Origin: a virus
Length of the DNA: 36,872 nucleotides
Direction: 5' to 3' (one strand)
Virus record (IMG/VR): IMGVR_UViG_3300025000_000259
Span: 1-36,872 of that record
The notes under the pieces were generated by a model. The model was given only the letters and a program-made list of their open reading frames with translations. It did not search any database and was not told the DNA's origin. Shown here one piece after another: positions 1 to 9,742 of the stretch (position 1 is the stretch's first letter; each line of letters begins with the position of its first letter). Position numbers and translations under genes: made by a program.

Positions 1-689
1 CAAAATATTGCCAAAGATACATAAATGGATTATATGAAGTTACTCGTTTGAAAGATGGTAATGAAGGTTTTGGATTATGGAAAGAATACGAAACTGAATA
101 TTGGGAAGAAATTAATAAACTTACTGGCGCAGGATATACTATTATTTTTATTGCACATAAAACTGAAAATAAAGATGGAATGACATTGCCTAAAGGAGAT
201 AAAAGAGCATTAGAACCAATTATTGATAACTGTGATATCGTTGTTTATGTTAAATCAAATGGAATAAACGAAGAAGGAAAGGTTATTAATTCTTCTGGAT
301 ATTTAGCGCAAACAGATGAATATTTTGCAAGAAGTAGATTTGATTATATTGATACATGTATTGAAAATTTTACTGCCGAAAATCTAGAAGATGCAGTTAT
401 TAAAGCAATTCAAAAACAAGAAGAAATAGAAGGAGTTAAAGCTGTATCATTTAATGAGCAAAAAGCTGCATTTGAGTCTGAAAAAATCAGTTTTGATGAT
501 TTAATGACTAAAATAGGTGAATCTGGAGAGAAATTTATTGAAGCTAATAAAGCAGATTTACTTGTAGAAATAGTTGAGAAACATCTTGGAAAAGGAAAAA
601 GAGTTAGTGAATGTGCCAAAGGTCAAATTGAAGTTGTGTCAGTTATTTACAACGATTTAATAGATACAATTGAAGAGTTAAATTTGTAA
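1..689 (+). CDS. RecA-like AAA_24 / Sak4-type ATPase, 3' part
   Basis: The reading frame is open to the left edge (frame from base 3), so the gene starts upstream and the TTG at 48 is internal. The visible part reads through a Walker B/sensor region (TIIFIAHKTE) followed by a nucleotide-binding-protein pattern (RALEPIIDNCDIVVYVK, then FARSRFDYIDTCIENF). This is typical of phage AAA_24 proteins, which include the Sak4 single-strand annealing/RecA-like group. The Walker A lies outside the window. The C-terminal roughly 100 residues are helical and charged. It heads the replication block and is followed by its own terminator. Role inferred: ATP-dependent recombination or annealing of phage ssDNA. 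The family call is fairly sure; the exact subfamily is not. Confidence 0.75.
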   Translation, partial: KYCQRYINGLYEVTRLKDGNEGFGLWKEYETEYWEEINKLTGAGYTIIFIAHKTENKDGMTLPKGDKRALEPIIDNCDIVVYVKSNGINEEGKVINSSGYLAQTDEYFARSRFDYIDTCIENFTAENLEDAVIKAIQKQEEIEGVKAVSFNEQKAAFESEKISFDDLMTKIGESGEKFIEANKADLLVEIVEKHLGKGKRVSECAKGQIEVVSVIYNDLIDTIEELNL

Positions 690-700
690 AATAATATTTA

Positions 701-736
701 TATAAAAGGCAGATATATTTATGTCTGCCTTTTATA
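701..736 (+). terminator. Rho-independent terminator after the AAA_24 gene
   Basis: Left arm TATAAAAGGCAGA (701-713) pairs perfectly with TCTGCCTTTTATA (724-736). Three more inner pairs (one G-T) leave a four-base ATTT loop. The U-run (TTTT) is part of the right arm. It sits 12 bases after the stop codon at 689 and before the next SD at about 744. Confidence 0.85.
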
Positions 737-755
737 TTTATAATGAGGTGAATAA

Positions 756-1343
756 ATGGGCAGAGCAAGAATATGTCCGTTGTGTAATAAAACAGTCACA
801 AAAGAAGAGAGTTTTGAGTATAAAGGTAGATATTATCATGAAAGTTGTTTTGTTAAATTTTCAAAGAAAACTACAAAAGAAAAAGTTAAATTAAAAAAAG
901 AAAAACAAAAAATAGATAATGTAAAAAAAGAAATTCAACAAGATACACTTATTACTCTAGAAGTAGATTTATCAGATGAAGAAGTATTAAACAAAGAAAA
1001 AGTTATCAATTATTTAAAACAATTACTAAACACAAATCAATTAAATGTAAAAATATATAAATTATTAAAAGATTATCATACTACTTATAAATTTACCTAT
1101 GATGGAATATTAATTGCTTTAAAATATTTCTATGATATTAAAGAAAACCCAGTTATATCTGATTGTATTGGTATAATTCCTTATATATATGAAGAGGCAC
1201 AAGGATATGAAAAAATAAAAAAATCCGTAGTCAAACAAATGGAAACATTAGACTTAGAAAATATAGTAACTTCAAAGGTTATTAAAATAAAAAAACCAAT
1301 AAATAATATCAATAAATTAATTGATATTGAAGGATTGAGGTGA
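756..1343 (+). CDS. Zinc-finger protein of unknown function
   Basis: This is a 195-residue protein starting at ATG after a GAGGTG SD. Residues 7-32 hold a treble-clef or LIM-like metal site (CPLC, then HESC about 20 residues later). A lysine-rich linker (residues 37-65) follows, then a mostly helical C-terminal half with no recognised motif. It lies between the AAA_24 gene and the DnaB-type helicase gene and ends 7 bases before the helicase start. A helicase-loading or replication-accessory role is conceivable from position alone; I do not recognise the family. Confidence 0.8.
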   Translation: MGRARICPLCNKTVTKEESFEYKGRYYHESCFVKFSKKTTKEKVKLKKEKQKIDNVKKEIQQDTLITLEVDLSDEEVLNKEKVINYLKQLLNTNQLNVKIYKLLKDYHTTYKFTYDGILIALKYFYDIKENPVISDCIGIIPYIYEEAQGYEKIKKSVVKQMETLDLENIVTSKVIKIKKPINNINKLIDIEGLR

Positions 1344-1350
1344 AATCTGT

Positions 1351-2949
1351 TTGAGCCTTTCATGTAAAAGAAGTTATTTACAGATATTAGGCTGTTTATT
1401 AAAAAAACCAGATATATTAAGTGATAGTAAATATAATCTTGATAGAGACGATTTTGAAGAAATATTTCATAAAATGATATTTGCTTCAATTTATAATTTA
1501 TATCTCCAAGGAACTAAAAATATAGATTATATTGCTATAGATAATTACTTATCTTCTTATGAATTACAATATAAAATATTTAATGAAAATAATGGCATGG
1601 ATTATATTATTGAATGTGAAAATAATAGTAGTATAGAAAATATTGATTACTATTATCAGCGAATTAAAAAATTTACTTTACTTAGAGATATTATTGAAGA
1701 AGGAACTGACATTAAATCAATATATGATGAAACAATTGTTGAACCAAAAGAACAAGAAAAAATGCAAGCACAATTTGATAAATATTCTGTACAAGATATT
1801 ATCAATATATTAGACAAAAAAATTATAAAATTAAAAAATAAGCATTTAAGCAACATAAATAATCAAGGACAAAAAGCAGGAGAAGGGTTACAAAAATTAA
1901 AAGAGAGATGCAAAGAAACTCCTGATGTGGGTATTCCAATGGCTAGTAATATATTAAATACTATTGCTAGAGGAGCAAGATTAAAAAAATTCTATTTAAA
2001 ATCTATGCCAACTGGAGGAGGAAAAAGTAGAATTGCTGCTGCAGATGCATGTAGTTATGCAGTACCTTACATATGGGACTTAAAAGGAAAAAAATGGATG
2101 TATAGAGGAATTTCTGAACCAACATTATATATTACAACAGAATTAGAAATTGAAGAAATTCAAACAATGTTTATTGCTTATGTAAGCGGAGTAGAAGAAG
2201 ACAAAATATTAGATGGAAAATACATAGGTGACGAAGAAGAAAGAGTAGATCAAGCAATACAATTTATTGAACAATCTCCTTTGTGGATAGAATACATGTC
2301 CGATTTTAATATTGAAGATATAGAAACTACAATAAGAAGATATCAAATTGATCATCAAGTGCAATACATACTATTTGATTATTTACATACTTCTTTAAAA
2401 CTTATCATGGAAATTGCAAGTGCATCTAAAGGAATGAAATTAAGAGAAGATCAAGTATTGCTAATGTTTTCTGATAGGCTGAAATCAACTTGTAATAAAT
2501 TAAATGTACATATTGACAGTTCAACACAAGTAAATGGTGAATATAAAAATGTAAAAGACGCTGATCAGAATGTACTTAGAGGAGGAAAAAGTATTGGTGA
2601 TAAAATTGATTTAGGAATTGTAGGATTAATACCAACTAAAGCTGATATTGATGCATTGCAACCTATTTTATCAAAAGGTATATATCCTATTCCTAATTTA
2701 GTCTATCACATTTATAAAGTAAGAAGAGGGAAAGTATCAAGAGTTAAATTATGGATACATATTAATCTTGGAAATATGAGAGGACAAGATTTATTTTTAA
2801 CTAATAGTGATTATCAAATAATACCTATAGAATCTACAAAAATAGAAATGATTGATGCAATGCTAGATGAACATTCTGTTAATGAAACAGAAATAGAAAT
2901 AAGCAAAGACGATAAAGAAAATACAACAAAAGCATTATTCAATTTTTAA
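1351..2949 (+). CDS. dnaB: DnaB-type replicative DNA helicase
   Basis: The 532-residue protein unwinds the fork for the polymerase encoded downstream. The N-terminal 110 residues resemble the DnaB N-terminal domain (YLQILGCLLKKPD, then a helical bundle). The RecA-like core has Walker A MPTGGGKS (Lys225) and Walker B YILFDYLH (Asp343), with later DnaB-like segments (DRLKSTCNKLNVHIDSSTQ; LRGGKSIGDKIDLGI). The start is TTG at 1351, about 7 bases after an AGGTG SD that overlaps the end of the preceding gene. The P-loop TGGGKS differs from the usual PGMGKT but keeps the essential Gly-Lys-Ser. The next gene, a primase, starts 12 bases later, consistent with a helicase-primase pair. Confidence 0.9.
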   Translation: MSLSCKRSYLQILGCLLKKPDILSDSKYNLDRDDFEEIFHKMIFASIYNLYLQGTKNIDYIAIDNYLSSYELQYKIFNENNGMDYIIECENNSSIENIDYYYQRIKKFTLLRDIIEEGTDIKSIYDETIVEPKEQEKMQAQFDKYSVQDIINILDKKIIKLKNKHLSNINNQGQKAGEGLQKLKERCKETPDVGIPMASNILNTIARGARLKKFYLKSMPTGGGKSRIAAADACSYAVPYIWDLKGKKWMYRGISEPTLYITTELEIEEIQTMFIAYVSGVEEDKILDGKYIGDEEERVDQAIQFIEQSPLWIEYMSDFNIEDIETTIRRYQIDHQVQYILFDYLHTSLKLIMEIASASKGMKLREDQVLLMFSDRLKSTCNKLNVHIDSSTQVNGEYKNVKDADQNVLRGGKSIGDKIDLGIVGLIPTKADIDALQPILSKGIYPIPNLVYHIYKVRRGKVSRVKLWIHINLGNMRGQDLFLTNSDYQIIPIESTKIEMIDAMLDEHSVNETEIEISKDDKENTTKALFNF

Positions 2950-2961
2950 GGAGGATGAATA

Positions 2962-4095
2962 ATGCTAGATAAAGAAAAAATTAAACAAGAATTAGATGAA
3001 CAAGATATTAAATTATTACTTAAAGATTTAGGAAGTGATGAATCACGAATAGATAAAGATAATAATTTATTGTTTCAAACTATTTGCCACAATAATAGTG
3101 GAGGTTCATATAAACTACATTATTTTAAAGATAGTAAAACATTCCATTGTTATACAGAATGTTCAGATACTTTTGATATTTATGAATTAGTAAGACGTTC
3201 AAAATTACAAAGAAATATTAAATTAGGTTTTTACGATTGTATTAAATATGTTGCTTCATTGACAAATAAACACATACATTGTTCCTCTGTTTTATCAAAC
3301 ATAAATAAAGATTATTTAATTGATGATTGGGATTGGATTAAACGATATAAAAGAGATGAAAAGCCAATAGTTAATATTCCTAATATTAATCCAATTATTT
3401 TAGATTTATTCAAAGAAGCATATCATCAATCTTGGATTAATGATGGTATATCTATTGAAACAATGAATAGATACAATATTAAATATTATATAAAAGATGA
3501 TAAAATTGTTATTCCTCATTATGATATAAATAATAATTTAATAGGAATTAGAGGCAGAGCATTAAGAGAAGAGGATATTTTAGCAGGAAAAAAGTATATG
3601 CCTTTAATGATAGAGAAAAAAATATATAATCATCCATTAGCAATTAATTTATTTGGTTTAAATCATACAAAAGAAGCAATAAAACGAATTAAAAAAGTTA
3701 TAATTTTTGAATCTGAGAAAGCAGTAATGCAATGTGATACTTTTTTTAATGAAGATTGTTTTGCTGTGGCTACATGTGGAATGAGCATATCTAAATTACA
3801 AAGAAACATGATATTAGCATTAGAACCTAAAGAGATATTTATAGCATTTGATAAACAATTTACAGATGTTAATTCTAAAGAAGCATACAAATTTGCGGAA
3901 AAGTTATTAAAATGTGCAAATCCTTTTACTCCTTATACAACTACTTATGTAATATGGGATGATATAGGTTTACTACCTTATAAAGCATCTCCTTCAGATA
4001 TGGGAAAAGAAGTTTTATTAGAATTAATGAAACATAAATATGAAATTAAAACAAAGAATGGAGAAGATATAGAAATATGCAGTATAGATTATTAG
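2962..4095 (+). CDS. dnaG: DnaG-type DNA primase
   Basis: The 377-residue protein makes RNA primers at the fork. An N-terminal zinc site is visible around residues 35-66 (ICHNN, then FHCYTEC and SDTFDIYEL, in place of CPFH...CFGC). The catalytic N-subdomain is recognisable in KIVIPHYDINNNLIGIRGRA, and the TOPRIM fold in VIIFESEKAV (Glu250) and FIAFDKQF (Asp297). A PSDMGKE segment near the C-terminus resembles other DnaG-like phage primases. The second Asp of the TOPRIM DxD is replaced (D297-K-Q299). The start ATG follows AAGGAGG. The 3' end overlaps the RecJ-like gene by 19 bases. It is shorter than DnaG (about 580 residues) because the helicase-binding C-terminal domain is absent. Confidence 0.88.
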   Translation: MLDKEKIKQELDEQDIKLLLKDLGSDESRIDKDNNLLFQTICHNNSGGSYKLHYFKDSKTFHCYTECSDTFDIYELVRRSKLQRNIKLGFYDCIKYVASLTNKHIHCSSVLSNINKDYLIDDWDWIKRYKRDEKPIVNIPNINPIILDLFKEAYHQSWINDGISIETMNRYNIKYYIKDDKIVIPHYDINNNLIGIRGRALREEDILAGKKYMPLMIEKKIYNHPLAINLFGLNHTKEAIKRIKKVIIFESEKAVMQCDTFFNEDCFAVATCGMSISKLQRNMILALEPKEIFIAFDKQFTDVNSKEAYKFAEKLLKCANPFTPYTTTYVIWDDIGLLPYKASPSDMGKEVLLELMKHKYEIKTKNGEDIEICSIDY

Positions 4096-5786
4096 GAAAA
4101 AATGATTATTTAATTAATCTAATGGAAGTTATTTTGCATAATAGAGGAATTGAAAATATAGAAGAGTTTTTAAATGTAAATAAAAGTCATACATATCATC
4201 ATTCCAAATTAAAAAATATTTATGAAGCAGTAGAATGTTTATTATTTCACTTAAAAAATAATAATATAATATATATACAAATTGATGCTGATTTTGATGG
4301 TTTTTCATCAAGTGCTTTATTGTATAATTACATAAAATTAATTTATCCAGATAGTAATATTATATGGGAAATACCTGAAGGAAAAGAACATGGAGTGATT
4401 GTTGAAAAAATACCTGAAAATGTTTCACTTGTTATTATACCTGATGCTGGCAGTAATCAATTTAAAGAACATAAAATACTTAAAGAAAAAGGTATTGATT
4501 GTATTGTGCTTGACCACCATCAAGTAGAAAAAGAAAGTGAAAACGCAATTATAGTTAATAATCAGATTTGTGATTATCCTAATAAAAATTTTTCTGGAGT
4601 GGGTATTGTATTTAAATTTTGTGAAGTATTAGATGAAAAATTAAATGTAAAATTTGCAGATAAATTTTTAGATTTAGTTGCTTGTGGTAACATTGCAGAT
4701 GTTATGGACTTAAGAAGTCTAGAAACAAGATATTATGTATTAGAAGGCTTAAAGAAAATTAATAATCCATTTATATTATCCCTTTTAGAAAAACAGTCAT
4801 ATTCTACAAAAGGTATAATTAATATTATTAGTATTGCTTTTTATATTGCTCCTTTAATTAATGCGTGTGTTAGATTTGGTACACAAGAAGAAAAAGAAAA
4901 TATGTTTAAAGCGTTTATTGGAAGTGAAGAAACTTTACCTTATAAAAAACGTGGAGAAACAGAAGAAATTCAACAACATATTACTGAAGCCATGGCAAGA
5001 ATATGTGTAAATGTAAGAGCAAAACAGAATAGAGAAAGAGACAAAAATTTACAAATAATTGAAGAAAGAATTAGAGAAAAGAATCTTCTCAATAATAAAA
5101 TATTAATAATTGATGTGTCTGAAATACTTGAATCAACTCTTACAGGTTTAGTAGCAACTCAATTAGCAGAAAAATATAAAAGACCAGTTATATTATTAAG
5201 ATATAATGAGAAGAAAAATCATTTTGGAGGTAGTGCAAGAGGATATGATAAAGGAGTAATTAAAGATATAAAACAATTTTTATTAGATTCAAAGAAATTT
5301 CTATATGCTCTAGGCCATCCTAATGCTTGTGGAATCGGTATTACCTTTGATAATATTATTGAAGTAAATGATATATTTAATAAACAATTAAAAGATATAG
5401 TATTTGAAGATATATATAATGTTGATTTTATTTTACCTGTGAGTGGAATTAGTAAAGATTTTGTTCTTGGTATAAATAAATATGGTGACATATGGGGGGG
5501 AGGTATTGATGAACCTTTAATTGCTTTCACTGGAATGATAGTTATAACTGATGATGTTGCAATTTTAGGAAAAAAGAAAAATACTATAAAATTTACATAC
5601 AGAGATATTGAGTTTATAAAATTTAATTGCAAAGAAGAACAAATAGATAATATAAAAAATAATGGGAAAACTATAGAAATTGATGTAGTTGGTAGATGTA
5701 AAGTAAATGAGTATAAAGGAAATATATCTGCACAAGTTATGATTAGTGATTTTAATGTAAAACAAACAAAGAAATTCGTTTTTTAG
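4077..5786 (+). CDS. recJ: RecJ-like single-strand-specific DHH exonuclease
   Basis: The 569-residue protein has the DHH/DHHA1 architecture of RecJ 5'-3' ssDNA exonucleases. Motif I is IDADFDGFSS, motif II is VIIPDAGS, motif III is VLDHHQVE, and a DLVACGNIADVMDL segment matches motif IV. The DHHA1 domain shows HFGGSARG and GHPNACGIGI. The C-terminal about 120 residues resemble an OB-fold tail. The start ATG lies inside the primase gene (19-base overlap), suggesting coupled translation. Alongside the AAA_24 annealing-type protein it probably generates or trims ssDNA for recombination or processes lagging-strand ends. Confidence 0.88.
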   Translation: MQYRLLGKNDYLINLMEVILHNRGIENIEEFLNVNKSHTYHHSKLKNIYEAVECLLFHLKNNNIIYIQIDADFDGFSSSALLYNYIKLIYPDSNIIWEIPEGKEHGVIVEKIPENVSLVIIPDAGSNQFKEHKILKEKGIDCIVLDHHQVEKESENAIIVNNQICDYPNKNFSGVGIVFKFCEVLDEKLNVKFADKFLDLVACGNIADVMDLRSLETRYYVLEGLKKINNPFILSLLEKQSYSTKGIINIISIAFYIAPLINACVRFGTQEEKENMFKAFIGSEETLPYKKRGETEEIQQHITEAMARICVNVRAKQNRERDKNLQIIEERIREKNLLNNKILIIDVSEILESTLTGLVATQLAEKYKRPVILLRYNEKKNHFGGSARGYDKGVIKDIKQFLLDSKKFLYALGHPNACGIGITFDNIIEVNDIFNKQLKDIVFEDIYNVDFILPVSGISKDFVLGINKYGDIWGGGIDEPLIAFTGMIVITDDVAILGKKKNTIKFTYRDIEFIKFNCKEEQIDNIKNNGKTIEIDVVGRCKVNEYKGNISAQVMISDFNVKQTKKFVF

Positions 5787-5800
5787 GTGGTGTAAATTTA

Positions 5801-8800
5801 TTGAGTATAGTTTATTGTCATAATCATACGGATGGTGGTTCTAATACAAGATTAACTGATTGTACTGTTAAAGTAGATAAATTAATTGATAGAGCAGTTG
5901 AACTAAATTCTTTAGGAGTAGCAATTACCGATCATGAAAGTGTAAGTATGCATATTCAAGCGATCCAAAAAGTAAAAAAGTTACGTGAAGAAAAGAAAAT
6001 TAATGACAAATGGAAGTTAATACTTGGTAATGAAATATATTTAGTAGATGATAAATATTGTATGAAAGAAAATTATATATCAGGTGAAACCAAATATCAT
6101 CATTTCATTTTATTAGCAAGAGATAAAGAAGGACATAAACAGATTAGAGAATTATCTTCTAAAGCATGGGATAATTTATATCATACTGGTAAAATGGAAA
6201 GAGTTCCAACTAGTAAAACAGATTTAAAAAGCATTATCAAAGATAATCATGTTATTGGTGCAAGTGGTTGTTTAGGTGGGGAATTACCTCAATTAATATT
6301 AAAATTAATAGATGCTGAACAGAATGAAAATATAAAAGAAATAGAAAATATAAAATGGGAAATACATAATTTCATTCAATGGTGTATATCAGTCTTTGGA
6401 GATAAATATTTTTTTATTGAAATTCAACCTTCAGATATGATTGAACAAATTGAATTTAATATAAAAGCAATTGAATTGGCTAAGAAATATAATTTAAAGT
6501 GGATTGTAAGTACGGACACACATTATATAAAAAAAGAAGATAGAAAGGTTCATGCAGCTTATTTAAACTCTAAAGACGAAGATAGAGAAGTAGAATCCTT
6601 TTATTCATCCACATATATGCAATCTATAGATGAGATTAAAGAGTATTTATCATATTTAGATAATTCTGATATTGATAAAGCAATAAATAATACTTTGCTA
6701 ATTGGAGATATGGTAGAAAATTATGATTTTAAAAGTGATGTTATTGTACCTAGAATTATATTGCCAGAGTTTACAATAGAACATATATTTAAACAAGTGT
6801 ATGAAAAATATCCTTACATTAGAAAATTCGCATATAGTGAAGAAGAGCAAGATAGATATTTATTTAAACTTATTGAAGATGGATTTAAAACAAAGATATG
6901 GACAGAAACATTAAGTAAAGAATATTTTTATCAAGTGTTAGATAGAATTAATATAGAATTAAAAGAATTATGGGAAATTACAAATGTTATTCACACTAAA
7001 TTGTCTTCTTATTATGTTACTACAAGACAAATTATTAATATAATGTGGGAAGAAGGAGATAGTTTAGTTGGAGTTGCAAGAGGAAGTGTAACAGGTTTTT
7101 TAATATGTTATCTTATGGATATTACTCAAATTAATCCTTTACATTGGGATTTACCACATTGGAGGCATTTATCAGACAGTAGGCCAGAATGTCCAGATAT
7201 CGATCTAGATACCGCAGCCAACAGAAGAAAACAAATTTTAAAAGCACTTCAAAACTATTTTGGAGAAGATAGAGTTCTTAATATATGTACATTTGGGACA
7301 GAAGGAAGTAGAAGTGCAATACTTACAAGTTGTCGTGGTTTAAATATAGATAATGATACTGCTCAATACATTGCTGATATGATACCTTTTGAAAGAGGTG
7401 CTAATTGGTCAATTAAAGATTGTATTGAAGGTAATGAAGAAAAAGAAAGAAAACCTATTAAAGAATTCATTACTGAAATAAATCTATATGAAAATTTACT
7501 TGAAGTTGCATTAGGAATTGAAGGTTTAATTAATAAACGATCTATCCATGCTTCTGGAGTATTTATTTATAATGATAGTTTTGTTAATTATAATGCACGT
7601 ATGAAAGCACCAAGTGGTCAATATATTAGTCAATGGAATATGAATGACAGTGAGTATTGTGGGAATTTAAAAGTTGATTTACTTACTATTGAAGCATTAG
7701 ATAAAATAAGAGCAACATTAGATATGTTAATAAAAGATGGGTATATGAAATGGCAAGGAAGTTTAAGAGAAACATATAATAAATATATTCATCCAGACGT
7801 ACTTGATTATAAAACTCCTGAAATGTGGCAAATGATTGGAGATAATACTATTGTAGATTTATTTCAATTTGATACTGAAGTAGGCTTACAAGCAGCACAA
7901 AAAGTTAAACCAACAAATATGTTTGAAATGGCAGTAGTAAACTCTTTAATGAGATTAATGGGTGATGGAGATAATCAACCAGTAGACCAATATGTTAAAT
8001 ATAAAACAAATATACAAAAATGGTACAATGAAATGAAAAGTTATAGATTGATTAATGAAGAAGTTAAAGTTTTAGAAAAACATTTGAAAAAAATATATGG
8101 AGTAGCAGACACTCAAGAAGTAGTAATGCAATTATCTATGGATGAAAAAATAGCAGGATTTGATTTAAAACAGAGTAATACTTTGAGAAAAGGTATAGCG
8201 AAAAAGAAAGGTAAAATTATTGATGAAGCAAAAGAATTGTTTTTTACTCAAGGTTTAAATATAGGAACAAGTGAAAATTTATTGAATTATGTTTGGAATG
8301 TACAAATTAAACGCCAATTAGGATACAGTTTCTCCATTTGTCATACCACTCCATATTCATGTATAGGACTTCAAGAAATGAATTTGGCTTATCATTATCC
8401 TAAGTTATATTGGGAAACTGCTTGTCTTACTGTTAATGCTGGAGCAGATTCAGAATCAGAAGATAATAAATCTAGTAATTATGGGAAGATTGCTAGTTCA
8501 ATTGGGCATATGCAACAAAGAAATGTTAAAATAACTCTTCCAGAAGTAAATAAAGCCGATTTTGGATTTAAAGCAGATATTGAAAATAATCAAATTATTT
8601 TTGGAATGAAAGGTATTAATGGTATTGGAGATGAAACAGTTAATCATATCATAAGTAATAGACCATACGTTTCATTTCAGGATTTTATAGAAAGAATGAC
8701 ATTAAATGAAAACGCAACAGTTAAAAATGCACAATTAATTCAATTAATTAAAGCAGGTTGTTTTGATGAATTAGAAAAAATTCCAAGAAATAAAATTATG

Positions 8801-9742
8801 AAACATTATCTTAATCAAATTAATGAAGTTAAAAAAGAATTAGGATTAAGAAATATAAATAATGTTATGGATGCTAATGTTGTACCTGAAGATATGAAAG
8901 TATACTTTAGACTTTATAATTTTAAAAATTATGTTACACAAAATGAATTTATATATGGTATTGTAAAACCTAAAAAACCAACAAAAAAAGGTTATAGTGA
9001 TAGATTATTTAAACTTGATGAAATAGCATATCAATTCTATCAAGATAATTTTTCAGAAGATAATATTATTGAATATGTTGATAGTACAATTGTTATTTCT
9101 GAAAATAAATTCAAAAAAGAGTATGATAAAAAAATGGAAGAATTTAAAACATGGATAAGTAAAGAAGAAGTATTACAACAATATAATGAATATCTATACA
9201 ATGAATTGTGGGAAAAACATGCAAAAGGTAGTATTTCAAAATGGGAAATGGATGCATTATGTTTTTATTATTCAGGACATGAATTAAAAAATATCAATAA
9301 TGATAAATACAATATAGTTAATTTTTTTGAATTGCCTATTGAACCAAAAATTGTAGACACATATATGAGAAAAGGTATTAAAAGACCTAAATATGAAATA
9401 ATTAGAATTGCTGGGACTGTACTTGATAAAAATAAACATAAACATACAATAACTTTACTAACTGTAGATGGAGTAGTTAATGTTAAATATTATGATGGTG
9501 CATTTTATCACTATGACCGTCAAATATCAGAGAAGAATGAAGAAGGAAAGAAAACAGTATTGGAAAAATCATGGTTTGCTAGGGGAAATATCTTACTCTT
9601 ATGTGGTTACAGAAGGGGAAATCTATTCCGTCCCTATAGATATAAAGACACAATTTATAATCATACAACCACTTTAATAGAAGGTATAACTCTTGATGGT
9701 GAATTAATTTTAAGAACAGAAAGGATACAAACAAATGAGTGA
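5801..9742 (+). CDS. dnaE: DNA polymerase III alpha subunit (DnaE type) with PHP domain
   Basis: This is a 1313-residue C-family polymerase. The N-terminal PHP domain keeps a nearly full metal-ligand set: H7, H9, H45, E78, H101, C157, D239 and H241. The catalytic core has VARGSVTGFL, PDIDLD (Asp468 and Asp470) and the third acidic motif in VDLLTIEALDKI, plus finger-domain segments (DLFQFDTEVG; NSLMRLMG). A helix-hairpin-helix region (GINGIGDETV) and an OB-fold-like tail (IIRIAGTVLD) follow. There is no DnaQ-type exonuclease insertion, so it is DnaE rather than PolC. The start is TTG at 5801 after AGGTGGTG. The end overlaps the next gene by 8 bases. The intact PHP suggests built-in proofreading (inference). 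Confidence 0.93.
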   Translation: MSIVYCHNHTDGGSNTRLTDCTVKVDKLIDRAVELNSLGVAITDHESVSMHIQAIQKVKKLREEKKINDKWKLILGNEIYLVDDKYCMKENYISGETKYHHFILLARDKEGHKQIRELSSKAWDNLYHTGKMERVPTSKTDLKSIIKDNHVIGASGCLGGELPQLILKLIDAEQNENIKEIENIKWEIHNFIQWCISVFGDKYFFIEIQPSDMIEQIEFNIKAIELAKKYNLKWIVSTDTHYIKKEDRKVHAAYLNSKDEDREVESFYSSTYMQSIDEIKEYLSYLDNSDIDKAINNTLLIGDMVENYDFKSDVIVPRIILPEFTIEHIFKQVYEKYPYIRKFAYSEEEQDRYLFKLIEDGFKTKIWTETLSKEYFYQVLDRINIELKELWEITNVIHTKLSSYYVTTRQIINIMWEEGDSLVGVARGSVTGFLICYLMDITQINPLHWDLPHWRHLSDSRPECPDIDLDTAANRRKQILKALQNYFGEDRVLNICTFGTEGSRSAILTSCRGLNIDNDTAQYIADMIPFERGANWSIKDCIEGNEEKERKPIKEFITEINLYENLLEVALGIEGLINKRSIHASGVFIYNDSFVNYNARMKAPSGQYISQWNMNDSEYCGNLKVDLLTIEALDKIRATLDMLIKDGYMKWQGSLRETYNKYIHPDVLDYKTPEMWQMIGDNTIVDLFQFDTEVGLQAAQKVKPTNMFEMAVVNSLMRLMGDGDNQPVDQYVKYKTNIQKWYNEMKSYRLINEEVKVLEKHLKKIYGVADTQEVVMQLSMDEKIAGFDLKQSNTLRKGIAKKKGKIIDEAKELFFTQGLNIGTSENLLNYVWNVQIKRQLGYSFSICHTTPYSCIGLQEMNLAYHYPKLYWETACLTVNAGADSESEDNKSSNYGKIASSIGHMQQRNVKITLPEVNKADFGFKADIENNQIIFGMKGINGIGDETVNHIISNRPYVSFQDFIERMTLNENATVKNAQLIQLIKAGCFDELEKIPRNKIMKHYLNQINEVKKELGLRNINNVMDANVVPEDMKVYFRLYNFKNYVTQNEFIYGIVKPKKPTKKGYSDRLFKLDEIAYQFYQDNFSEDNIIEYVDSTIVISENKFKKEYDKKMEEFKTWISKEEVLQQYNEYLYNELWEKHAKGSISKWEMDALCFYYSGHELKNINNDKYNIVNFFELPIEPKIVDTYMRKGIKRPKYEIIRIAGTVLDKNKHKHTITLLTVDGVVNVKYYDGAFYHYDRQISEKNEEGKKTVLEKSWFARGNILLLCGYRRGNLFRPYRYKDTIYNHTTTLIEGITLDGELILRTERIQTNE

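Noticed and set aside
5219-5765. Long minus-strand reading frames in this and other genes
   Set aside because: They are antisense shadows of well-supported + strand genes, have no SD and encode low-complexity hydrophobic sequences.
9480-9677. Second + strand frame inside the polymerase gene
   Set aside because: It lies fully within the C-terminal coding region of the polymerase and has no SD.
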